Shown here piece after piece: positions 1 through 8,393 of a DNA stretch of 64,000 nt. Position numbers and translations under genes: made by a program. The stretch is from JAHEAO01 sp942492375 (GTDB taxonomy: Bacteria; Pseudomonadota; Alphaproteobacteria; Rhodobacterales; Rhodobacteraceae). Each line of letters begins with the position of its first letter. Within the stretch, counting starts at the first letter, position 1. Where the stretch lies: positions 81,359-145,358 of the forward strand of contig CALOEL010000013.1 in NCBI GenBank assembly GCA_942492375.1, read 5' to 3'. Under the pieces are notes generated by a model. The model saw only the letters and a list, made by a program, of their open reading frames with translations. It was not told the DNA's origin and made no database searches.

Positions 1-128
1 AGCCCTGTCTCGCTGAGCATGTCGATCAGTTCGATCCGCTGTTCGATCGGATAAATCTTCTTTTCGATCTGGAAACCCTCGCGCGGGCCTTCCTCGCGGA
101 ATTCAACGAATTTGGGAAAGTCGCTCAT
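1..128 (-). CDS. HMG-CoA lyase-like protein, N-terminal fragment
   Basis: Only the first 42 codons lie in the window. The reading frame opens at the ATG read from 128 after a GAGGAG ribosome site, four bases beyond the stop of the carboxylase alpha gene, so it is the next gene of that operon. The segment EEGPREGFQIEKK followed by IELIDMLSETG matches the start of the HMG-CoA lyase / pyruvate-carboxyltransferase TIM-barrel family, whose usual motif is V-GPRDGLQNE. Known members cleave 3-hydroxy-3-methylglutaryl-CoA or related products to acetyl-CoA and a keto acid. The place after an acyl-CoA carboxylase fits the last step of a leucine- or isoprenoid-type route. The exact substrate cannot be judged from this fragment. 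Confidence 0.75.
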   Translation of the reverse strand, partial: MSDFPKFVEFREEGPREGFQIEKKIYPIEQRIELIDMLSETG

Positions 129-132
129 GCGG

Positions 133-2139
133 TCACTCCTCGGGTGGCAGGATCTCGGCGATGACCTGGCCGCGGTCGACCATGTCCCCATTCGAGACGG
201 TGATGTTGTTGGCCGTACCGGCAGCCGCGGCGCGAATCGAGATCTCGAGTTTCATGGACTCCATGACGGCGATGACATCGCCCTCGGCCACGATCTGGCC
301 GTTGGTGACCTTGACCTCGACGATCATGCCGGTCAGCGGCGAGGTTACGGCGCGATCCGCGGCCGCGTCGCCGCCGGCAAAGTCGAGCGGCGCGGCGGGG
401 TGGAAAACCAGCCGTCCCTCGGGCGTATCCAGCTCGATTACGCCGGCATGGAGCCGCGCTTCGATCAGGTGGACGGTGTCGCCTTCGCTCAGCCGCCAGC
501 GGCCCGGCGTGATTTCACGTGCCGACAGTGTCAGCGCCTCGCCGTTTTCCGAATAGACGGTGAATCTGGCACCCGGTTTGACAGGACCGACGCGCAATTC
601 CTCGGACTTGTCGTCAGAATCGGTCAACGTCACACGCTGCCCCGCCTCCAGCGCGTCGCCGCCCAGGCCCAGCCGCCAGCCGGTGAAGGTATCGCGGTTG
701 GTCCAGGGCTCGGCCGCCGTGTCGCGCCGCCCCGCGGCCACGAACAGCACCGCCGCCGCCGCTTTCCACAGCACGGGGCGGGCCAGCGCGGGCGGTTGCG
801 TTAGCTGATCTATGCGGCCGTCGATCCAGCGGGTATGCACCTGCATCCGTTCGAATTCCGGGTTCCGCGCCAGCGCCGTCAGAAAGGCGCGATTGGTCTC
901 GACGCCTTCGACGGCGACATGATCAAGCGCCGTGGCTAGACGCGCCAACGCGGTTTCCCGGTCGGGCGCGTGGACGATCAGCTTGGCGATCATCGGGTCG
1001 TAATAGGGTGTGACCGCATCGCCTTCCTCGACACCGCTGTCGATCCGCAGGCCCGATGGCAGGCTGAGCGTGGTGAGCGTGCCGGTCGACGGGGCGAATT
1101 GCATCGCCGGGTCTTCGGCGTAAAGCCGCGCCTCGACCGCGTGTCCGTTGATCTTGAGGTCATCCTGCGCCAGGCCCAGGCCCGCGCCTTCGGCGATGCG
1201 CAGGTGAAGCGCGACAAGGTCCAGCCCGGTGATCGCTTCGGTGACAGGGTGTTCCACCTGAATGCGCGGATTTACCTCAAGGAAGAAATACTCGTCCCCC
1301 GCGACCAGAAATTCCACCGTGCCGAGGCCGCGATAGTCCAGCGTTTCGCCCAGACGCACCGCGTCATGGGCGATCTCGTCCAGAAGCGTGCGCGGCAGAC
1401 CCCAAGCGGGCGCTTCCTCGATGACCTTCTGGTGGCGGCGCTGAAGCGTGCAGTCGCGTTCGAACAGGTGCACCACGTGGCCCTTGCCGTCGCCGGCGAT
1501 CTGCACTTCGACATGGCGCGCCTCGGGCAGGAAACGCTCCAACAGCAGCCCTTCGGAACCGAAGGTGGATTTCGCCTCGCGCAGCGCGCCCTGGATATCC
1601 TCCATCAGCGTGATTTCGTCGGTGACCAGCCGTTGTCCGCGCCCGCCTCCGCCGCCGACAGCCTTGAGCAGCACCGGCAGGCCCATCTGGCGCACCTCCT
1701 CGGCAATCTGCTCGGGATCGGACCGCGCGCCTTGCGCGCCCGAAATCACCGGGACGCCGGCAGCCACGGCGACCTCTTTGGCGCTGGCCTTGTCGCCGAA
1801 ACGCTCCAGCGTCTCCGGCGTCGGCCCCATGAAGATCATGCCGGCGGCTTCGACCGCGCGGGCGAAATCGGGGTTTTCGGCCAGAAAGCCGTAACCGGGA
1901 TGGATCGCATCCGCGCCCACCGATTGCGCGGCGGCAATCACCGCGTCGATTTTCAGATAGCTCTCGGATGCAGGACCGGCGCCGATACAGACAGATTTGC
2001 CAATCTCGCGCACATGCAGGGCATTGGCGTCGGCCTGCGAATGCACGCCGACAGGGGTGATCCCGCTGGCCCGCGCGGTGCGCGCGATCCGGCAGGCAAT
2101 TTCGCCGCGGTTGGCGATGAGAAGCGTTTTGATCTTCAT
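133..2139 (-). CDS. Acyl-CoA carboxylase alpha subunit (biotin carboxylase plus BCCP), carboxylase system 1
   Basis: A 668-residue biotin-dependent carboxylase subunit. It starts with the biotin carboxylase N-domain (LLIANRGEIACRIARTA). It continues with an ATP-grasp domain containing the glycine loop KAVGGGGGRGQRL and the EVNPRIQVEHPVTE segment. A linker/BT-type region follows, and the protein ends in a biotinyl domain with the acceptor lysine in ESMKLE near residue 630. The length is typical of MCC, geranyl-CoA or propionyl-CoA carboxylase alpha subunits. It carboxylates biotin with ATP and bicarbonate for the beta subunit encoded just upstream (10-bp gap). A GAGGAG ribosome site supports the start. 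Whether the substrate is methylcrotonyl-CoA, geranyl-CoA or another enoyl-CoA is not decidable here. Confidence 0.93.
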   Translation of the reverse strand: MKIKTLLIANRGEIACRIARTARASGITPVGVHSQADANALHVREIGKSVCIGAGPASESYLKIDAVIAAAQSVGADAIHPGYGFLAENPDFARAVEAAGMIFMGPTPETLERFGDKASAKEVAVAAGVPVISGAQGARSDPEQIAEEVRQMGLPVLLKAVGGGGGRGQRLVTDEITLMEDIQGALREAKSTFGSEGLLLERFLPEARHVEVQIAGDGKGHVVHLFERDCTLQRRHQKVIEEAPAWGLPRTLLDEIAHDAVRLGETLDYRGLGTVEFLVAGDEYFFLEVNPRIQVEHPVTEAITGLDLVALHLRIAEGAGLGLAQDDLKINGHAVEARLYAEDPAMQFAPSTGTLTTLSLPSGLRIDSGVEEGDAVTPYYDPMIAKLIVHAPDRETALARLATALDHVAVEGVETNRAFLTALARNPEFERMQVHTRWIDGRIDQLTQPPALARPVLWKAAAAVLFVAAGRRDTAAEPWTNRDTFTGWRLGLGGDALEAGQRVTLTDSDDKSEELRVGPVKPGARFTVYSENGEALTLSAREITPGRWRLSEGDTVHLIEARLHAGVIELDTPEGRLVFHPAAPLDFAGGDAAADRAVTSPLTGMIVEVKVTNGQIVAEGDVIAVMESMKLEISIRAAAAGTANNITVSNGDMVDRGQVIAEILPPEE

Positions 2140-2149
2140 GGTTCGCTCC

Positions 2150-3757
2150 TCACATCCTGAACACGCCGAAATTGGTCTCGGCCTTGGGTCTGCGCGATGT
2201 CACATCCAGCATCAGCGCCATGACGTCACGGGTCTCGCAAGGCTCGATCACGCTGTCGATCCAGAGGTTGGAGGCGAAATTATAGGCCCCCTGGAAATCC
2301 TCGTACTCCTTGCGGATCGGCGCCTTGAACGCTTCCTCCTCCTCGGGGGTCCAGCTCTTGCCCTCGCGCTCGTGGATCTGGGCGCGGACCTGCGCCAGCA
2401 CGCTGGCGGCCTGTTCCGGCCCCATGATCGCGGACCGTCCGGTCGGCCAGGCGAACATCGCGTCCGGCTGGAACGGGCGCCCGAGCATCGCCAGATAGCC
2501 CGCACCGTAGGAACCGCCGGTGATGATGGTGAATTTCGGCACCCGCGCCGAGGACATGGCGGTGATCATCTTGGCACCAGCCTTGGCGATGCCCATCTGC
2601 TCGACCTCGCGGCCGACCATAAAGCCGTTCACGTCGGCCAGAAACAGCAGCGGAATGTCGCGCTGCACGCTAAGATTGATGAAATGCGTGGCCTTCAACG
2701 CGGCTTCGACGAACAACACGCCGGTATTGGCGAGAATGCCTACTTCGTGCCCATGAATACGGCCCCAGCCGGTCATGATCGTATCGCCATAAAGCGGCTT
2801 GAACTCGTGGAAATCGCTGTCATCCACCAGCCGCGCGACGATCTCGCGGTTGTCGGTCGGCACCTTGGGGTCGCGGCTGACGATGCCGTAGATTTCCTCG
2901 ACCGGATAGGCCGGCGGGCGCGGCGTCTCGGGCGTCTTGCGGGGCAGGGGCTTTTCGCCCAGATGGCTGACGATCTCGCGCGTGATGGCCAGCGCGTGGG
3001 CGTCATCCTCGGCCAGGTGGTCGGTCACGCCCGACACTGACGAATGCATCTTGCCGCCGCCCAGTTCTTCGGCATCCACCTTCTCACCGGTTGCGGCAAA
3101 GGTCAGCTCCGGCCCGCCCAGATACATGAAGCCCTGGCCGCGCACGATTACCACCTCGTCGCAGAGCGCCGGGATATAGGCACCGCCAGCGGTACAAGGC
3201 CCCATGACCACGGCGATCTGCGGCACCCCATCACCGGACATGCCGATCTGTTGGTGAAAGATCGACCCAAACTGCCCTTCGTCGGGGAAGATGTTTTCCT
3301 GATCGGGAAGGAATGCACCGCCGGAATCCACCAGCGTGATGACCGGAAGCCGGTTCTTCCAGGCTATCTTCTGGGCGCGCACATGCTTGCGCGAGGTCAT
3401 GCCGAAATAGGTGCCGCCCTTCACAGTGGCGTCATTGGCGATGATCATGCACTGGCGGCCCTCGATCACGCCGATACCGGTGATGATACCCGCGCCCGGT
3501 GGCACGCCATCGTATTTTTTCAGTCCGGCCAGCTCGCCGATCTCGAGGAAGGGCGTGCCGGGGTCGATCAGGCGCTCGATGCGTTCGCGCGGCAGGATCT
3601 TGCCCTTTTTTACATGCCGTTCGCGCGCCTTTTCGGGGCCGCCGACGCGTTGCAGAAGCCGAAGCGCATGCAGTTCTTCGACCTTCTCGCGATAGCGCGC
3701 GTCGTTTTTCCGGAAGTCGTCGGACCCGGTATCGAGTAGGGATTTCATTCGTGTCAT
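2150..3757 (-). CDS. Acyl-CoA carboxylase beta (carboxyltransferase) subunit, system 1
   Basis: A 535-residue carboxyltransferase that moves CO2 from biotin to an acyl-CoA. The N-terminal half carries the RERIERLIDPGTPFLEIGEL motif and the acyl-CoA oxyanion region GPCTAGGAYIPA. The C-terminal half carries the biotin-side GGSYGAGYLAM motif and ends in FGVFRM, as MCC/GCC beta subunits do. I place the start at the ATG that overlaps the stop of the ligase gene as ATGA, which implies translational coupling. The open frame runs on upstream to 4240, but that part is only the shadow of the ligase gene. This is one of three different carboxyltransferases in the window; its neighbours (lyase, isovaleryl-style steps) suggest a methyl-branched enoyl-CoA substrate. 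Confidence 0.93.
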   Translation of the reverse strand: MTRMKSLLDTGSDDFRKNDARYREKVEELHALRLLQRVGGPEKARERHVKKGKILPRERIERLIDPGTPFLEIGELAGLKKYDGVPPGAGIITGIGVIEGRQCMIIANDATVKGGTYFGMTSRKHVRAQKIAWKNRLPVITLVDSGGAFLPDQENIFPDEGQFGSIFHQQIGMSGDGVPQIAVVMGPCTAGGAYIPALCDEVVIVRGQGFMYLGGPELTFAATGEKVDAEELGGGKMHSSVSGVTDHLAEDDAHALAITREIVSHLGEKPLPRKTPETPRPPAYPVEEIYGIVSRDPKVPTDNREIVARLVDDSDFHEFKPLYGDTIMTGWGRIHGHEVGILANTGVLFVEAALKATHFINLSVQRDIPLLFLADVNGFMVGREVEQMGIAKAGAKMITAMSSARVPKFTIITGGSYGAGYLAMLGRPFQPDAMFAWPTGRSAIMGPEQAASVLAQVRAQIHEREGKSWTPEEEEAFKAPIRKEYEDFQGAYNFASNLWIDSVIEPCETRDVMALMLDVTSRRPKAETNFGVFRM

Positions 3758-5145
3758 GGCAGGTCTGGGTATTTCCTGAGAACAAAGGCAACCTTGGCGG
3801 CGCCGGGTTTTTCGAAAGTGTCGGCCGCAACCAGGTGAACGTCGGCCTTGAAGACCAAAGAGTCGCGCAGCCGCTGCTCGATTTTCTTTTTGAGGGTGGC
3901 GTCGTCGGCCGGATCGCGGCCGGGGCCGCGTTCGACAATCACCGTCAGCGCGCCCTGCGTTGTGTGGCCTTCGAAATCGGCCACGATACGCATGACGCCA
4001 TTGGTCTCCGGCACCATTTCGGTGATGACGCTGTTGATGGCCGATGGAAAGACATTGGCCCCGCGCACGATCAGCATGTCGTCGGTGCGGCCGGTGCAGC
4101 GGATCTTCGGCCCGGTGCGGCCACAGGTGCATTCGGTGTCGATGACTTCGATATAATCGCCAGACCGGAACCGCACCAGCGGGCTCGCCTGTCGGCCGAT
4201 GGCGGTATAGATCATCTCGCCTTCGGCCCCCTTTTTCCAAGGGATGATCTCGCCGCTGTCAGGGTCGAGCAATTCGGTGATGATATAGTCCATGTTGACC
4301 ATATGCATGCCCGACTGCTCCTCGCATTCGGCCCAGTAGGTCACGCCCAGATCGGTGCCGCCCAGCATCTCGGTGCATTTCGCACCCCAGGCGGCCTCGA
4401 TCTTGGCGCGGATTGCGGGAATGCCGCCGCCGGGCTCTCCGCCGACGATCACATGTTCGACCCCCAGTTCGCTGGCCTTGCACCCCAGCACCTCGGGCGC
4501 CTTTTCCGCCAGGTGCAGAACGAAATTCGGCGCGCCCACGATACAGCGCGGGCGCGTGTCGGCGCAGGCGCGCAACAGGCGGTCCGCACCGCCATCCGCC
4601 CCCACCGGCACATCGATCGCGCCCATGTACTGCAACCCCTGCATCACCGGGATACCGCCGACAAAGCCCTTGGCCAGCGAAAACGCATGCAGCACCATGT
4701 CGCCGGGCCGAACGCCGTTGGCAAAGAAACAGCGCGCTGTCATCTCGTGCCACATCTCGGCGTCGGATTCGGTCAGGGCCACATATGAAGGGCTGCCTGT
4801 GGTGCCCGACGAGGCCTGCATCTGGATGATCTCCGACATGGGCGCGGCACGATGCTTGCCAAAGGGCGGCTCGGCGGACAGGCTCTCGCGGATCTCGGTC
4901 TTGTAGGTATAGGGCAGCTTCCGCAGGTCATCTATGGTGCGGATATCGTCGAATTCCACACCGGCTGCGGCGAACTTTTCCTGATAGAAGGTCGAGTTCG
5001 CCATGAGATAGGCCATCTGCTCGCGCAGCCGCTCTTCCTGAATGCGACGGACCTCGTCGAGCGGCTTGCCCTCGATCTCGTGCCAGAAACGATCATTCAA
5101 CTTGTTGGCTGCATCTTGCCGCCTGAAGCGCGTTCCAAATTGCAT
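3754..5145 (-). CDS. Phenylacetate-CoA ligase-type (PaaK-like) AMP-forming acyl-CoA ligase
   Basis: A 463-residue adenylate-forming enzyme of the short PaaK type, which activates a carboxylic acid with ATP and CoA. The phosphate-binding loop is ASSGTTGSP near residue 120. A CTCGRTGPKI segment and the hinge GRTDDMLIVRGANVFPS precede the small C-terminal domain, as in PaaK. I chose the ATG at 5145 because a perfect GGAGG lies five bases upstream; a further in-frame start ten codons earlier has no ribosome site. The gene overlaps the carboxyltransferase gene by four bases. Being inside a dehydrogenase/carboxylase operon, it probably makes the CoA ester that this operon degrades. An aromatic substrate is possible, but the context argues for an aliphatic or alicyclic acid. 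Confidence 0.85.
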   Translation of the reverse strand: MQFGTRFRRQDAANKLNDRFWHEIEGKPLDEVRRIQEERLREQMAYLMANSTFYQEKFAAAGVEFDDIRTIDDLRKLPYTYKTEIRESLSAEPPFGKHRAAPMSEIIQMQASSGTTGSPSYVALTESDAEMWHEMTARCFFANGVRPGDMVLHAFSLAKGFVGGIPVMQGLQYMGAIDVPVGADGGADRLLRACADTRPRCIVGAPNFVLHLAEKAPEVLGCKASELGVEHVIVGGEPGGGIPAIRAKIEAAWGAKCTEMLGGTDLGVTYWAECEEQSGMHMVNMDYIITELLDPDSGEIIPWKKGAEGEMIYTAIGRQASPLVRFRSGDYIEVIDTECTCGRTGPKIRCTGRTDDMLIVRGANVFPSAINSVITEMVPETNGVMRIVADFEGHTTQGALTVIVERGPGRDPADDATLKKKIEQRLRDSLVFKADVHLVAADTFEKPGAAKVAFVLRKYPDLP

Positions 5146-5171
5146 ATCGTCCTCCGTGACGGGCAGCGCGA

Positions 5172-6332
5172 TCAATAAGACCGCGGCATGCCCATGACCT
5201 TTTCACCGATGAAGCTGAGACACAGTTCGCGGTTCACCGGCGCCGTGCGCAGCAGACGCACCAGCGGGTACATCTCGTAGAGCCCCGTGTCTTCGGTGAA
5301 ACCCGATCCGCCATGCGCCTGAAGCGCGGCATCCACCGCTTCGATCCCGGCCTCGGCGGCGGCGTATTTCGCCATGTTCGACGAGGCCCCTGCGGGCAGC
5401 TTGTTGTCAAACTCCCATGCCGCGCGGCGGGTCATCAGGCTGGCCATCTCGACCGCTGTATGCGCCTTGGCCATCGGGTGCTGCACCCCTTGGTGCGCGC
5501 CGATTGGTTGACCGAAGACATTGCGCTCGGACGCGTAGTTCACCCCCTTGTTCAGGGCGAAGCGACCGATGCCGCAGCACAGGGCGGCCAGGATGATGCG
5601 TTCGGGGTTGAGGCTGTCGAACAGGATCGAGAAGCCCTCGTCGATCTCGCCGACCACATCCTCCGGGCCCAGGTCCACATCGTCGAAGAACAGCGTCCAC
5701 TGTTCTTCGGGCAGGGGGATCGAGATCTTCACCCGCTGCTTTTCGACACCTTTTTTCTTCAGATCCACGGCGAACAGGGTAAAGCCGTCGGTCTTGCGAC
5801 TGACCTCGGTATGCGGCTTGGTCCGCGCCACCACGAGGCAGTAGTCGGCCACTTCGGCCCCGGTGATAAAGGTCTTCTCACCCGACAGGCTGAACCGGTT
5901 GCCCCGGCGCTTGGCCAGCGTGGTGGCCTTCATCGTGTTCGACCCGGCCCCCGGTTCGGTGATCGCGAAACAGAACTGGATATCGCCGCGGCAGGCCGCC
6001 GGCAGCAGCTCTTTCTTGTGGAATTCGCTCCCGTGGCTGGCGATATGGGCCAGCGACATGGTCGGCCCGACCACCATCATCAGAAGCGGAATGCCGTGGT
6101 TCGCGGTGCCCTCCATGAACAAGGCCATTTCGGTCATGCCAAGGCCCGCGCCGCCGTATTCCTCGGGCACCATGATGCCCAGGAAGCCGTCATCGGCAAT
6201 CTGCTTGAACATCTCCTGCGGGAACTCGTGCCTGCGCGCGTGGTCCAGCCAAAAGGCATTGTCGTATTTCTGCGCCAACTGGCCGCCGTATTCGTAAATC
6301 TGGCGCTGTTCGTCGTTTAAAGTGAAGTCCAT
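5172..6332 (-). CDS. Acyl-CoA dehydrogenase
   Basis: A 386-residue FAD-dependent acyl-CoA dehydrogenase. It shows the N-terminal helical domain (FTLNDEQRQI), the FAD/substrate motif FAITEPGAGSNT, the beta-domain segment GEKTFITGAEVADY, and the C-terminal QAHGGSGFTEDTG. The end reads EKVMGMPRSY, and the residue position that is Glu in MCAD-type YEGT motifs is absent (LLRTAPVNRE), so it belongs to a different subgroup. It is clearly related to the dehydrogenase at 41577-42743, which ends in LGLPKSY and shares the GVQHP-AKA segment. The start at 6332 has AAGGAAG upstream; an in-frame extension to 6434 reads into the neighbouring crotonase gene and is rejected. It should pass electrons to ETF. 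Confidence 0.9.
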   Translation of the reverse strand: MDFTLNDEQRQIYEYGGQLAQKYDNAFWLDHARRHEFPQEMFKQIADDGFLGIMVPEEYGGAGLGMTEMALFMEGTANHGIPLLMMVVGPTMSLAHIASHGSEFHKKELLPAACRGDIQFCFAITEPGAGSNTMKATTLAKRRGNRFSLSGEKTFITGAEVADYCLVVARTKPHTEVSRKTDGFTLFAVDLKKKGVEKQRVKISIPLPEEQWTLFFDDVDLGPEDVVGEIDEGFSILFDSLNPERIILAALCCGIGRFALNKGVNYASERNVFGQPIGAHQGVQHPMAKAHTAVEMASLMTRRAAWEFDNKLPAGASSNMAKYAAAEAGIEAVDAALQAHGGSGFTEDTGLYEMYPLVRLLRTAPVNRELCLSFIGEKVMGMPRSY

Positions 6333-6342
6333 AGTTTCTTCC

Positions 6343-7122
6343 TTAGGCCTTGAATTCGGGCGCGCGCCGGTTCTCGAACGCGTCGAGCCCCTCGGCGACG
6401 TCATCGCTGGGCAACGCGCGCACGGCGGCGTCACGCTCCAGCCGCATTTGCTGGTCGATGCCGAGATCCGCGCCTTCGCGTGCCAGCCGCTTCATCTCGG
6501 CGATACCGGGACGCGAGCGGGTGGCGATCTTCTGGCAGTATTCCAGCGCGGCCTGATGCAGATCCGCATCCGGCACGATGTAGTTGACCAGGCCGGCATC
6601 CTTGGCCTCGTCCGCCTTGAGCCAGCGGGCCGAGAACATCAGATCCAGCGCACGGCGCAGGCCCATCAGACGCGTCAGCCGCTGTGACCCGCCCCAGCCC
6701 GGGATCAGGCCGAACTGCGCGTGCTGATCGCCGAATTGGGCGGTCTCGGCGGCGAAACACACGTCACAGGACAGCATCAGTTCGATCCCGCCGGCCAGAC
6801 ACAACCCCTGCACCGCCACGACGACTGGGAGGGAGGAGGTTTCGAGCGCGCGCAGGTTGTTCATGCCGAAGGCGATGAAATGGTCCAGCGCGGCGGGATC
6901 GTTCAATTTAACTTTCACTTCCACCAGATCGGCACCGGTGCAAAAGTGCTTGCCTTGCGCCCGGATGAGGATCGCCCGAATAGCCGGGTTTGCCTCGTAT
7001 TCCGCACGCGCGGCAGATATGCGCTCATGCACCTCAAGTGACAGGCAATTGAATTTCTCGGGGCGGGCCAGTTCGATGATGCCGACGTTGCCCTCGGCGC
7101 TGACGATGACGGGATCGCTCAT
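6343..7122 (-). CDS. Enoyl-CoA hydratase/isomerase family protein
   Basis: A 259-residue crotonase-fold protein, close to the family's normal length. Signatures are LARPEKFNCLS near the start, HFCTGADL for the CoA-binding loop, and GLCLAGGIELMLSCDV for the oxyanion hole. The segment GLIPGWGGSQRL follows, where the position of the first catalytic Glu of classic hydratases is occupied by His (QHAQFG). The reaction, hydration or isomerisation, is therefore uncertain. Its ATG overlaps the stop of the upstream dehydrogenase gene (ATGA), so the two are translationally coupled and probably act one after the other. Confidence 0.88.
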   Translation of the reverse strand: MSDPVIVSAEGNVGIIELARPEKFNCLSLEVHERISAARAEYEANPAIRAILIRAQGKHFCTGADLVEVKVKLNDPAALDHFIAFGMNNLRALETSSLPVVVAVQGLCLAGGIELMLSCDVCFAAETAQFGDQHAQFGLIPGWGGSQRLTRLMGLRRALDLMFSARWLKADEAKDAGLVNYIVPDADLHQAALEYCQKIATRSRPGIAEMKRLAREGADLGIDQQMRLERDAAVRALPSDDVAEGLDAFENRRAPEFKA

Positions 7123-8300
7123 TTCGCGGACCCCTTCGCCTTCTTGTCATATTGCAACGCCATGCGACCGACCTTCTCGCGGGCGATCACCAGCTTTTGG
7201 ATCTGCGCGGTCCCGTCGCCGATCTGAAGGCCCAGAACGTCGTTGTAGCGCTGATGATGCGGCAGGTCTGTGGTATAGCCGTAATGCCCGTGCAGGATCA
7301 GACACTGGTGCAGAATCTCGCAGGCGGTCTTGGGCAGGTACCATTTGCACATCGCTGCCTCGGAGGTGTGGGGCAGGCCGCGGTCCCGCAGGTCCAGCGT
7401 GTAGTAGCAAAGCTGGCGCATCATGGTCAGCTGCGTTTCCGCCTCGGCCAGCGGAAAGCTGACGCCCTGATATTGCACGATCGGCGCGCCGAACGCCTCG
7501 CGCTCCTGCACATATGCCCAGGTCTCGTCCACCGAAGCCTGCGCCGCGCCCAGGCATTCCAGACCGATCAGCGCACGGGAATAGTCGAATCCCATCATGA
7601 TGGTGCCAAAGGCGCGGTCCTGCTCGGCCATCATGTTTTCGGCCGGCACGAAGACATCGTCGAAGAACACCGATCCACGCCCGACGGGCTTGGTGCCGAT
7701 GTCGTCGAAATGCGTGCGCTTGATGCCGGGTTGGTTCAGGTCGATGAAGAAGGCGCTGACCCCGCGCGAACCGCCATTGGGATCGCCGGTACGGGCAAAG
7801 ACTACCGCCGCATCGGCCTGGCTGGCAAAACTCATGGAGGTCTTTTCACCGTTCAGCCGCCAGCCGTTTCCGGATTTCTCGGCCTTCAGAATCAGGTTCG
7901 CCGCATCCGAACCGCCGCGCGGCTCGGTTAGGCCCAGACCAATGACGGCATCACCCGAAACCACCTTGGGCACCCATTCCGACGCGATGTCGCGCGAGGC
8001 GTGCTTGGCAACCATGCCGCCCATGAGCGATCCCAGAAGCTGCACGTAACTTGCGTTGAAATCGGCATAGGCGATCTCTTCGACGATCAGCCCCGACGTG
8101 ACAGAGCTTTCGCCCAAGCCGCCGAATTCCTCGGGCAGGTCGGGGCCGATCAGGCCGAGCGCCCCCATTTCCCTGATCAGGTCACGGTCGAATTCGTGCT
8201 TGGCGGCCCGCTCCTGATAGCTGGGGGCCAGCTTTTCGGTGGCAAAGCGTTTCGCCGTCTCGCGGAACGCTTGTTGGTCCTCTGTAGGCTGAAACTGCAT
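7119..8300 (-). CDS. Acyl-CoA dehydrogenase, possibly alicyclic (AliB/BadJ-like)
   Basis: A 393-residue acyl-CoA dehydrogenase, first gene of the minus-strand operon. It has the FAD-region motif LGLTEPRGGSDAANL, the segment NGEKTSMSFASQADAAVVFARTG, and the C-terminal DGTAQIQKLVIARE. In the last motif the residue that is Glu in medium-chain enzymes (YEGT) is Asp (GDGT). The NGEKTSMSFA segment and this Asp remind me of cyclohexanecarboxyl-CoA dehydrogenases, which would agree with the BadH-like gene at 16162-16923; this is an inference. A GGAGG-type site lies right before the ATG. The divergent promoter region upstream holds a regulon palindrome 43 bp from the start codon. Confidence 0.88.
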   Translation of the reverse strand: MQFQPTEDQQAFRETAKRFATEKLAPSYQERAAKHEFDRDLIREMGALGLIGPDLPEEFGGLGESSVTSGLIVEEIAYADFNASYVQLLGSLMGGMVAKHASRDIASEWVPKVVSGDAVIGLGLTEPRGGSDAANLILKAEKSGNGWRLNGEKTSMSFASQADAAVVFARTGDPNGGSRGVSAFFIDLNQPGIKRTHFDDIGTKPVGRGSVFFDDVFVPAENMMAEQDRAFGTIMMGFDYSRALIGLECLGAAQASVDETWAYVQEREAFGAPIVQYQGVSFPLAEAETQLTMMRQLCYYTLDLRDRGLPHTSEAAMCKWYLPKTACEILHQCLILHGHYGYTTDLPHHQRYNDVLGLQIGDGTAQIQKLVIAREKVGRMALQYDKKAKGSAK

Positions 8301-8342
8301 TCCCTCCGCCCTCCCATTGCGGTGAATTCCTCTTTAAAAAAA

Positions 8343-8358
8343 TCTAACAAACGTTAGA
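8343..8358. promoter_or_regulatory. Regulon palindrome a (TetR-type operator)
   Basis: TCTAACAAACGTTAGA: perfect 6-bp arms around a 4-bp centre. It lies between divergent genes, 43 bp from the dehydrogenase start at 8300 and 35 bp before the flavoenzyme start at 8394. The right arm runs into GTTAGAAT, which itself looks like a -10 box (TAGAAT). It is the best match to the consensus TCTAACANNYGTTAGA drawn from ten sites in this window. Confidence 0.85.
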
Positions 8359-8393
8359 ATGCAGCGCAAGAGGTGTTTTCAAAGGAGGGGAGC

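Noticed and set aside
970..2160. Long antisense frames over the carboxylase alpha gene and many similar ones elsewhere
   Set aside because: High-GC third-position bias opens these frames; they have no family motifs and lie fully inside well-supported genes.
2150..4240. A 696-codon open frame joining a Ser/Arg-rich N-terminus to the carboxyltransferase
   Set aside because: The part upstream of 3757 is a shadow of the PaaK-like ligase gene in another frame; the family start matches 3757.
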